NCBI GenBank assembly: GCA_002197995.1
Contig: NGZR01000009.1
Coordinates: forward strand, 1,054,001-1,118,000
DNA length: 64,000 bases
Source of the DNA: Gaeumannomyces sp. JS-464
Lineage: Eukaryota; Ascomycota; Sordariomycetes; Magnaporthales; Magnaporthaceae
Direction of reading: 5' to 3'
The position numbers and the translations under genes are program-made. Positions 48,158 through 56,673 of this stretch are shown here, in pieces. The notes beneath the pieces were generated by a model. It was not told the DNA's origin. It ran no database searches and worked only from the letters and a program-made list of their open reading frames with translations. Positions within the stretch are counted from its first letter, which is position 1; each line of letters begins with the position of its first letter.

Positions 48158-48965
48158 TACGGGGCCGAGGTTTAATATAAAAGTAAAACCGAACTTTACC
48201 TATGTAAGCTCGTACAATAGCAATACATCCGTTAAAGCGATTTAATCGAACGGGTTAATAAAGTTTTAATTTCGTCCTTCCAGGTAGTAGTACCAGCCTG
48301 GAAAACTATACTAATAAAAGCTTTGCATTACAAATCCGGCATTTTAAGTGCCGAAGCGCTTTTGGAGCAAATCCGCTTCCGTTTTGCAGCTCGCATTAAT
48401 ACGGTGCTGGAAAACCACCCTTTAACCGCAGCGGTTAAACCGATTTTTAACGCCCGGGGGCTTAAGGCGGGCCTGCCAGGCAGGCTTACGACCCATTTAC
48501 AAAAAATAGCCGAACTTCTTCCGGTTTGCACCCGTCCGGCCTACCTCCTTTATAAATATACAAGGCTTACAGTGGCTATATAGGAAAAACGTACAGCCGT
48601 TAAAGCATATATAGCGTGGCTACGCACCCTCCCTCCTACGGACGTTACAATGTATAATAACGGGTTTAAGGCAGAAAACGGGGCAGTTAGATACGGCTGG
48701 GTAATTATACAACCTTTGGGCACGGCAGGCTGGCGCACCTTGCCGAAGTATTCGACGGCGAGGCGGAAGGGGCCCGAATGGGCCTTCGCCATACTGTTAG
48801 GAGCTTTTGCAATTGCACTTACCATTTATGCTTTAATAACACTTCGGCGGCTAACGGCTTTTTAAGCACGGCTTTTAACAGTTCGCAAAAGGCTTTTAAA
48901 AAGGTTTATCGTTTTATAAATAAATACCAGGTATACGTTCGCTAATCCCCGGGTTATCGCTACAG
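48158..48965 (+). pseudogene. Tad1-like LINE piece d: end of ORF2 with RNase H
   Basis: The frame resumes after G3 with LYGAEV. An 87-codon frame (48,323-48,583) contains YKSGILSAEALLEQIRFRF and AGLPGRLTTHLQKIAELLP, the C-terminal region typical of Tad1-type ORF2. RNase H follows: DVTMYNNGFKAENGAVRYGW, where families have VYSDGSK.ENG (catalytic Asp changed to Asn), then AEVFDGEAEGA in another frame. The last recognisable LINE motif is VR-stop-SPGY at about 48,930-48,955. No 3' UTR or poly-A follows. Confidence 0.75.
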
Positions 48966-49793
48966 CGTCGTGGCGATCCTGTTCCAAAACCAGGGCGATG
49001 GGCTTAATGCCTTTTTCGGCAAGGCCATACTCGGCCTGGTCCAGGCCTACATTTTCAACTGGCTGTATTTCGACGTCGACGCCATCCGCCGCTCGAGCAA
49101 ACACTGTCAGTCCCCTTATCTTTATTATCTACCTTATACTTGCCACGCTAACAGCCCCCAAAAGACCTCCTCTGGCTTATGGCCCACCTCCCCTTCATTA
49201 TGAGCTATACGGTCGCGACGGCCGGCTTGTCCAAGCTCGTTATGGCCTCCGATGTGGCCGACGCGCCCCCAAAATCCCTGACCTCCACCTACGCCACCGC
49301 TCCGAGTCCCACGTCCCCTCGGCATCCGCCTCTTTTACTACGTCAGCCTCGCCCTGTCCCTCGCCCTTATGGGCGTCACCTCCTTTTGCCACGAGCATAA
49401 GCTGCCGCCCACCTGCCGCGTCCCCAAGCCCTTCCAGCTGGCCAACCGCGCCGTCGTGGCCGCTGCCATCTGCGCCCTGGCCGCGGTACCCGAGGATTCG
49501 CTTAAAAGCTTGGGGCTGGTGGCCGCTACGACGGGCATGGTGGTTTGGGTGCTGCTGATCGAGACGTGGGGGAAATCGTGCCCGGAGGAGGCGTAGTTTG
49601 GCGAGAACGGCGGGTGCAAGCGGCGGTGCCTGGCGCGCTGCAGCAGGAGGCGGCTCGAGGAGGTGGTCAAGGGCGAGGAGGAGGGGTATGCGCCTGATGC
49701 GCTGGGGGGGATGATGAGAAGAGGGCGGCTGCGGCTGTGTGATTCTGGGGTGTCGATGTCGATGGTTGATATTATCGATGTGGTGTTGAGTTG
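48966..49793 (+). pseudogene. LtrA-like (low temperature requirement A) membrane protein, 3' fragment
   Basis: Forward frames read SVVAILFQNQGDGLNAFFGK, LGLVQAYIFNWLYFDVDAIR, LMAHLPFIMSYTVATAGLSK, LFYYVSLALSLALMGVTSF and VVWVLLIETWGKSCPEEA. These hydrophobic segments match, in order, the C-terminal membrane helices of fungal LtrA-domain proteins, whose function is unknown. The 5' half is missing and the left edge is fused to the LINE. The frame changes at about 49,120 (a possible 49-nt GTCAGT...CTAACAG intron is one base out of phase) and again near 49,280-49,320. An in-frame TAG is at about 49,594. GC content is normal, so this piece escaped RIP. Confidence 0.58.
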
Positions 49794-50600
49794 ACGTAAT
49801 ACACAGGCGAGCTCGTCGTGTCTTTTGGGTATTATTTTCCCTCGTTATCAGTATGTTCCAGGAGCTATGTCGTGTTTTCTTAATAGTGACCTTGAGATAT
49901 AAGGGCTAAAAAAGACAGGACAACTCGGCCGTTACTCCAATTGCGGCTTGGCAAAGCACCTTTCGGAGGATAGAAATCCATTATCAATTTCCACAATTCC
50001 CGTTCCTCAATCTCGTTACGCGTGCCTTTCCAAAGTACACTCGTGCCACTCAAAACCCTCCCCCGGGTTAGCCACCCTTTCTTCTCAGTCACTGCTATTT
50101 TATACGTCATTTAACCCAACAAATCCACCCACTACAAACCTCACATCCCCTTTCTTCACACCTACCTCCTGCTTTTGTATCTACCTGCCCATAGGTTAGC
50201 AGGTACACTTTATTCTTCTTGTCGGCATGCTGCCTGCAGGGAGTTTCCAACGGGGAAGAGGACAGCTGCTGAGGACGCTTCTCGCCAGGCTTCGGGGACG
50301 GGATCCGCTCGTGGCTCTCTGGGGCGGGCTCGTCGTCGTCCCAGCGGAGGACGCTAAGCTCGCCGCATCTGCCGTCAAGTCTGTGCTTGGGGTTAGTATA
50401 TCACGATAGCTCAGCCTTGACCAGATGGTGTTGGTTGCTTGGCGGCCTGTCCCGCCCCCCCCCCCCCCCCCCCCCCCCCCCCACAACGGCCGATATCGCT
50501 GATTATGTAAATTTGCGTGCGCCACGCACCCAAGTCAACACAGGCCAAAATTTTGATTGCCAGATTGCCGGCCAATTTGCACCACAATCAACAACGCCCC
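49794..50600. other. intergenic stretch with poly-C tract
   Basis: GC-balanced DNA without a convincing gene. Open frames at 49,880-50,110 (minus), 50,196-50,525 (minus) and 50,227-50,409 (plus) overlap each other and show no known motif. A run of 28 C is at 50,455-50,482, listed separately. The sequence just right of it may already belong to the MULE fragment. Confidence 0.5.
50455..50482 (+). repeat. poly-C tract of 28 bases
   Basis: An uninterrupted run of 28 C preceded by CCCG, encoding a Pro or Gly run in open frames on either strand. It is the second such tract in the window (the other is at 6,582). The length may be affected by assembly. Confidence 0.9.
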
Positions 50601-51310
50601 CGACAACTTGAAGCTATTCCCAAGCCCGGAGGGCGCGCCTTTTTCCCAACCGCGAGCCTTTGCCGGCTTGCACGGGGTCGGTGCGCAAGCAATTTGGCCT
50701 GCCATGCGCTCACGAGATCTTGGAAGTCCTCGAGGGCCTAGAAAAGGGCACCCGGGCCGGCCTTGCCCTAAAGGAGATCAACGACTTTTGGGTGACCAAA
50801 TACTACCTCGCGATACCGACGATCCTTATTGGGGCGTGCAGGACCCCAGGGGGTCCGGAAAGGTCGCCACAAGGCCAGGGGCCCTTCAGCGACGGCGAGG
50901 CGGTGCTGGAACGCACTAGGCCGCACGGGAAGACCTTTTGGGTTATCCGGATACTGCCAGAAGGGAATACTCCCACTGGGAGTTGGGGGGCACCCTCGAG
51001 GCTGCAAACGAGGCTGATTCCGGCCCTCCCCCTGCCACGGCTACTGCGGCCTCTCCCGCCCTCTCTGTAATCGTTGTGGCTACAGGGCCGGCGGCTACGG
51101 GGCCGGCGGCCCTTGCAGAGGATCCGGACGACCCTTTCGCGAATTTGTCGGCCACGGAGGCGGAAATAACTGCCGCTAAAGAGTCGATTGCACAACGGGT
51201 AGCCGCCAGGAGGCACGGGAGGCGCGGGAGGCGTCACAGGACCGCTTTGATCAGGACCTCCGGAGGGATTTGAAGGCGGGCATTGGGACGAGGAGGGTCG
51301 CTGGGCTGTA
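50601..51310 (+). pseudogene. MULE-type transposase, C-terminal fragment
   Basis: Forward reading gives PLPACTGSVRKQFGLPCAHE (near 50,655-50,720), the CTGxxxxxxGLPCAH motif, a SWIM-like zinc-binding signature of fungal Mutator-like transposases. DPYWGVQDPRGSGK follows in a second frame, then TARREYSHWEL, DDPFANLSATEAEI and, in a third frame, DRFDQDLRRDLKAGIG before a stop. The order matches the usual C-terminal tail of these proteins. At least two frame changes and absence of the catalytic part make it a relic. No terminal repeats were found. Confidence 0.55.
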
Positions 51311-51904
51311 AAGTAAAGCTAGGGCTATCGATTCATCTATTTTTCACTTCTGAATAGCTTCATTTCGTTGTTGTGCATCGTTTTTTATTGGGCGTTTGGC
51401 CTGTGTGTTTTTTCTATGGCTGCGCCACAAAAAAAAACATGATCCCGATACCGGCGGTGGCGGAGGGGTGCGTAGGAAAAGGGTGCGTAGGAATAGGTGT
51501 TCCCGGAATAGTTCCCTTCGGAAAGGCCGCTCCCGTTCGAGGCCCTCCTGTTACAGACCTTCCTTCCCTCGTGGGCCTGATCGCAGTTGCAATATCCCTA
51601 ATCCCTGCCCCTCGCGACGTTGGTGAATACGCTATCGAATCGATACTTGCTGTAGCTCATAGATGTGTGAAGCCCGAGGTGAGGCGTTGAGGAGTCCTCG
51701 GCCGCCGAGGCGAGTGTGCCGGTGACAATAGCCAAGTCGAACAAAGGACGCATTGTGAGAGCGTACACGGCGCTGGGCTGACGACCGTTGCTCCCGCAGG
51801 CTAGATGCCAGCCATTGGGGTGATGAGGCCACAGATACATGGTTAGATGCATCCGGCTGGCACCTCATGTTGCCGGGACCTCGTTGCTGACACAGCCCCG
51901 TGGA
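51311..51904. other. intergenic region downstream of WW-HET gene
   Basis: GC-balanced sequence without a supported gene. Overlapping frames (51,373-51,690 and 51,396-51,626 plus; 51,598-51,852 and 51,632-51,868 minus) show low-complexity Arg/Ser/Gly-rich translations only. Part should be the 3' UTR of the convergent minus-strand WW-HET gene, but no clear polyadenylation signal was identified. Confidence 0.5.
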
Positions 51905-54518
51905 CTATACGATTTCGATGGTCTCATCTGCGCAATCCTCGAACAGCCTGTCGCAGTCGTCCTTGGCCCTACACATGAGTGCGATACCAACTCTTCTGTA
52001 AGTCGTGCCCCGCGCGCCGTCCGACTCCTCCTCGCAGCGCTTCAACACTAGGGATGCCTTGTCGCTTAGCCTTAGGAACCAGAGGCCCGAAAGACCCATG
52101 GAGTCTCCAGGCAGGTCACGTTTGCTATCGCCATCAAAGTATATTCTGACATTCGGCTGGTCATCAGAATCCTTGCCGTGCCGCTTCCCGATTTCTTCTC
52201 CAACGTAGACCAAACGAGGTTCAGTGTCGAGGTTATCCATACGGGGAACTGGTTGCGTTTGGCTGTGTCGTTGAAGTGCCAGTACGCAAATCTGGACATG
52301 TCCAAAAGCGGGCCCCGTATCGTCAAAACGCCATCGGAAACCTCGCCGAGCTCGTCGCATCGCGCGGGTGACAACGCAGTCCATAGTTCTAACATAACGC
52401 CCCTTGTTTTTCCAGTCGAGAGGATAAGCCATTAACGGACCGTCGACGGCAGCCCAGGACCACGATGGCGCTCTGTATCGTGCCGGGAACCCGATCTTGG
52501 ACATTGGGTTTTCCCGGCGCACAGGGGAGTTCGCCCAGGCGAGGCCGTCGACCAGTCTCGACCTCCACAGACCAGCAAGGTACTCGTCCCCGCTCATGCC
52601 GCTCATGCTGCGGAACGCCCGGGCCAGGCCCGCGATGGCGGGCAGCTTGTCAGACTCGACCGAGATGTTGCGGTCGCAAAAGTCACGGACCAGGGCGTAC
52701 CAGAGTTGATGGAGCCCCCTACCACCGCCGCCGGCCGATAGCCGCATCGATTTCGGGTAGGCCATTAGCGTGCCCACCTCGTCTTGTTTGGTATGTTGGC
52801 ACTCCCATGCGATCTGATCGCTGGTGTATATTAGAAGCCGCCGCGAGAGAACTCGTTCTTGGAGCGTCCAGCCGCGTCGGTACAGGGGCATCTTATGGTA
52901 TGCTTGGTGGTCTCGGAGGCGGCCCAAGCGGACGGCGCCGTTGTACTCGGGCCGCAGCGTGGAGCGTAGCGCCACTTCGGTGTAGGAGATGCGATTGCGC
53001 TGGTTGCTGTGGAATAGCCCTTCGTAGACGGACCCGGCGGCCGCCGCCACGAGAGTGAGGTAGGCGCCGTTGTAGACATCGCTCATGCGCCCGGCCTCGG
53101 CCTCCCAGTCAGCCCTCGCCTCTGGGCTAGGGCCCTGCATGATGCAGAGCGCGTCGACCCACAGGTAGCGGACGCTCAGTCCACGGGTGGTGATTGCCGC
53201 GTCCCGGACGGTGGGGGCAGTTCACGCTCCGAGAAACCGTGCCTTCTCTGCGCGAGGTTCTCCGGGGTGGTCACGTATGCGGCCTGTTGAGCTTGCTCAC
53301 CCCAGCAGTAGCTGAGGGCGATGTAGGATTCGGGACCGAGATGCATTGTCGAAGGCTCGACCAACTTCAGCCGTCCTGGATGGCTAACGTCAACTAGCCT
53401 TGAGGGGACAAAATCATGGGAAGAGCTCGAAGGCCTGCAATTTTCATGTTCCCGGACACAAGTGTCGATCCAGCCGAGGGCAAGGCGGAGCTGCTCTGGA
53501 GAGCCAGGGTCACTCAGGTGCCCCGCCCTACCGTGGACGTGAGGCACCATCGACGATCCTAACGATATGTTAGCGGATTGCAGTGCAGGCTTTTAATGCG
53601 GCACAGACAGGGTGGTCGGTATAAAATCAACACCTTTCCAAGCAGCGATCGGGAGCTCGGTTTCGCATGTATGATAACTGCCCGAGCACTCTGGAATCCG
53701 GGTTTGATACTCAATCCGGAGCACATCGAGCTTCCCTTTCCAAAAGCTAGCCCTCAGAACAACGGCCTCTTCGCGCCTTGCGGATGGGTCGGTAGAAGAC
53801 TGCTCGTGCACCCAGCGTTGGGAACATTTTCCGAGCTGGTCGTTAATTTCGGCGCAAAAGCCACAGCCGCACTCCTGTATAGCGATGGGCGATCCAAGAC
53901 AAAGACCCCTCTCCGAAACCAGCTCGTCAAAATCAAGGCCACTGTAGCGCTCGCAGGGAGCCTCGTGGCCTGGTCCGGCCAGGAACCCGTGGGGAAATAT
54001 GAGGGTGGCTTCGAGGCGAGATTTTCCCGCGACCAGTTGTACCTACGGTCTTGCTTGTAGGTGTCGAGCACACTCTCGATGAAAATGTGCGCGACGCCGA
54101 TCCTGTAGTTGACCCAATACGGCGTGCTGTGCAGCCCGGTCTCGGTAGGTGGGAAGGTTGTTTCCTGGAGTACCCAGGGAGGCAGCACGCCATAGGCATT
54201 ATACTCGTCCTCGGCCTCCTTGCTGCTGTCTCCGGCACGAAAGGGGCCGTTTCCCGACATGGGCGCCCGGCGTCGGCGTCGGCCTTGACGGCAGCCCAGA
54301 ACGCGGCGGGGCGCTGGTGTCGACGTCACGTATGAAGTCGGGCAGGCCATCCCCGGGGCTAGGACTACGCCCACATCTTGCAGCGCCTTGAGCTTTCCGG
54401 GGTGGTGCAGCGAGGTGGTTTTTGTGATATGATTGTAATAAGACGCGACGCCGCGTTTGTCGAAGCCTTCTGTGTAGGCGGGGGGGAGGGGAATGTTTGA
54501 AAAGTCAGGGAAGGCCAT
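51905..54518 (-). CDS. WW-HET protein gene (heterokaryon incompatibility domain), one frame break
   Basis: My model has three exons: 54,518-54,047, 53,969-53,634 and 53,558-51,905. The 77-nt intron (53,970-54,046, GTAGGT...CAG) and the 75-nt intron (53,559-53,633, GTGTTG...GCTAAC...TTAG) both restore phase. Exon 1 starts with a WW-like domain (residues 8-40, with YYNHITKTTS), but both signature Trp are replaced (Tyr15, Leu37). Exon 2 has a Cys-rich region (CERYSGLDFDEL, ECGCGFC). Exon 3 holds the HET motifs YIALSYCWG (53,299-53,325), RYLWVDALCI, DVYNGAYLTLVAAAA and RGWTLQERVLSRR, then APSWSWAAVDG. HET proteins govern non-self recognition and cell death after fusion. The frame slips by one base at the five-base G run 53,213-53,217 (plus strand), between ELPP and the next HET motif. 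This is a recent mutation or a sequencing error. The length would be about 820 residues. The middle of exon 1 (residues 45-110) is uncertain and may hide another intron. Confidence 0.78.
53213..53217 (-). other. single-base frame break in HET domain
   Basis: Five C on the coding strand where six would keep the HET frame open (LPP then TVRDAA). Upstream the frame is open from 53,550, and downstream a 411-codon frame starts at or before 53,140. Nothing else in the domain is damaged, so the break is isolated and lies in a homopolymer. Confidence 0.8.
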
Positions 54519-54957
54519 TGCGTGGAATTTGATGAGCCCACGATTGCTTCATGTCTGCCTGATACATAGCGTAGCGGTTATCAGTGAATCAGTGAGGGAA
54601 GGCGCAACCCCGCTCCGTATCGACGGAGGGGCAAATCTGCATCATCTCCTAAAGCCCGGCTGCGATTGGCCTGGCGGGGAATCCATACAAGGAAGTCGCG
54701 TTGATAGAGCTGACTGAATGGCCAAGCCATAAATGTATCTCGAGGAATAAAATGCCAAGGACTCCAGCCACGGTGCCAGGTGTCGCAAAGGATCGAGGGA
54801 GTCCCCGGCCGGCCCGGCCGGGGTCTGTATCACCACCCTCCCCGGCGCCGCAGGTGCTCAATAAGCGGTTACAGAACACTCGGCGACGCCGAAAGGGACT
54901 CTCCACTCCTACTGCGCACTCATGTATAAAGACCCCGAGGGTTGTAAACCCTCGGGC
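54519..54957 (-). promoter_or_regulatory. upstream region of the WW-HET gene
   Basis: 440 bp of GC-balanced DNA to the edge of the island. On the minus strand a CCAAT box is present about 150 bp before the start codon (54,665-54,669 on the plus strand as ATTGG). The start codon at 54,518 has a G at -3 and at +4. No TATA box was clear. No gene lies here; the overlapping frames at 54,642-54,970 look like chance. Confidence 0.4.
54934..54956. repeat. perfect 10-bp inverted repeat at the GC/AT boundary
   Basis: CCCGAGGGTT, a three-base GTA spacer, then AACCCTCGGG. The composition changes from GC-balanced to AT-rich within a few bases to the right. It could be an element end, a hairpin or a recombination point; its function is unknown. 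Confidence 0.7.
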
Positions 54958-55440
54958 GCTTTCCTATTAGTTTAATAAAGGCAGAAATAAAGCAAAACGG
55001 TTTACTGCATGCACCTTTACTTTGCAACAGTTATAAGCCCGGCGTTTTAAAACCCCCTTTCCGCATATTAAAGGCTGTATTGCAGTTACCCCGTCTACTT
55101 CCACTTACTTACCTTTATTAAACATATGACGACTTTTACTAATACGCGGCAAGCCCGTGTAAAACACCCATTTCACGCTTACGAGCTTACCGATTACTAA
55201 CGTTAAAGCTATCGCCACTTCCTTTCGAATTTCCACTATCAGCCCCTATCGCCTCCACCTAACCCCGGCGTTTCCCGAACACCTTTTAAAACGTTTCCCG
55301 TGCTTTAAAAGCACCTATTATATTTAATAACGATGCGAGTTTAATCCTTACAAGGGTTTTATAAAACAAGCATTAATAACACGCATGGATTACGGTTTTC
55401 CGGCAAAACGCGTAAATGCTAGCGGTTTAGCATAAGGTTA
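54958..55440 (+). other. AT-rich leader of Copia relic, unassigned
   Basis: RIP-type AT-rich sequence between the GC island and the readable Copia gag. A frame starting MTTFTNTRQARVKHPFHAYE near 55,126 is soon broken by stops. It could hold the 5' LTR and leader of the Copia element, but no LTR end was identified. Confidence 0.35.
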
Positions 55441-56210
55441 ACCCCGATTTGCAGCCGGATGTCGAGCAAACATACGGCGATCCGCTTATTTTTAAGCAAT
55501 TAAGGCAATAAAATAAAAATACGGTGCTTTATAAGTTGGAAATACGAAAGCTTTTTTAAAAAATGCTTAACTAGGATAAAAAGGACTAAGGCGTTAAAAA
55601 TGGCAAACAAAAGGAAGCGAAGCACGAAATAATCCTAATTTTAATAATTTAATGTTTGCTACGGAAATTAAGCTTGCGAAACGTTTCGCTAAAAAGTAAA
55701 AAGCATGGAAAAAAAGCTACGAGTTTGCAATCCTTAATATATAGCTTATAGCGTTTAATAAATAGGTGTTAACCTTTTTTAAAACGCTTTTATTTACCGA
55801 AGCTATGCAAAAAGCAAACTTTAAAAGGTGGCACATGTTTCGAAAGCTTATTAAGTGCTTACAATTAATTTTCGCTTTTAACGCGACCTTTTTAAGCGAT
55901 TAAGTAATCGCGTAATACATTAATACTTTTAAAAAGCCTAAAAGCATTACTAACGCTGTTAAATGGTTTAACAAATACCGTTTAGCTTTAAAACAAACGC
56001 AAATTTATAAAATCCCGCATATCACTAGTAATATCGGTGCTTTTAACTTTTTTAAAACGGTTAAACGCTTTTAAACCTTTTAAGCCAAGCGTTAAACCGA
56101 AAATATTGCAATTAGTTTTAATAACGCTACGTTTAACGTTTTTATTAACTAATTTAAGTTTTTCCAATACAAAAATACGATTAAAAAACCAAAGGGTAAA
56201 AAAAACCCGG
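55440..56210 (+). pseudogene. Copia-type gag relic
   Basis: One forward frame, broken by several TAA/TAG codons, reads KAWKKSYEFAILNI, then NAVKWFNKYRLALKQTQIYKI (NAVKWFNKYRLALKQTQ is the key part) and SNIGAFNFFKTVKRF. It resembles the W..Y..A and V..W...Y..A....TY.IPEI pattern of gag in fungal Ty1/Copia elements. It is cut at 56,211 by the LTR of R3. The assignment rests on pattern only. Confidence 0.5.
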
Positions 56211-56673
56211 CGTTACGACCAGCGTGCAAGCCCTCGTAGAGCTAGGAAAGTGGGGTGGTAAAAAGGCCTTACCCCGCACTGTTATCACGGCAAGAGTTAC
56301 GTGTTAAACAAGTAATTTAGCAAGGATTTGTGCATTTGTAACAAAATAACAAATTTAAAGCTTTATAAATTTATAACAAAGTAACAAATTTAAAGCTTTG
56401 TGGATTTATAGCAAAGCTACAAATCCAAAACCGATTTTAAAAATTACTAAAAACAAACAGCGTGTATATAAAGGATGGATTTCTTACTATTTTAAATAAT
56501 TTTAACGAAGGTTTTAATATTAGTTAATTTAAGTTAGCTTTTAAGCATTTCTTAAAGCAAGCAATTAAATTATCCTTTTAAAATTACGTGTTTCCCCAGT
56601 TTACCAAACTAGCAGTACTGTTTTATCTACTCCCGAAGTGCTTTACTTTAAAAGTAAACCTTTAATTATAACA
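56211..56673 (+). repeat. 5' LTR of Gypsy family A copy R3
   Basis: About 463 bp, beginning CGTTACGACCAGCGTG (first base changed from T) and ending TTAATTATAACA. It matches the family A LTRs and includes TATATAAAGGATGGATTTC at about 56,465-56,483 and three tandem AAATTTATAACAAA-type units. Orientation is plus. Confidence 0.8.

Noticed and set aside
48998..49558. 186-codon plus-strand frame rich in Pro, Ser and Ala
   Set aside because: It is in the wrong frame; the LtrA-like membrane segments read in the other two forward frames.
52465..53058. 197-codon plus-strand frame and 70-codon frame opposite the HET gene
   Set aside because: These are antisense shadows of the HET coding strand; the minus-strand reading has all HET motifs.
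53578..54060. 160-codon plus-strand frame
   Set aside because: It lies antisense to exons 1-2 and intron 1 of WW-HET, where the minus strand gives the Cys-rich HET N-terminal sequence with consistent splicing.
54642..54970. Overlapping frames upstream of WW-HET
   Set aside because: Three mutually overlapping frames on both strands with no motif; better explained as promoter DNA.
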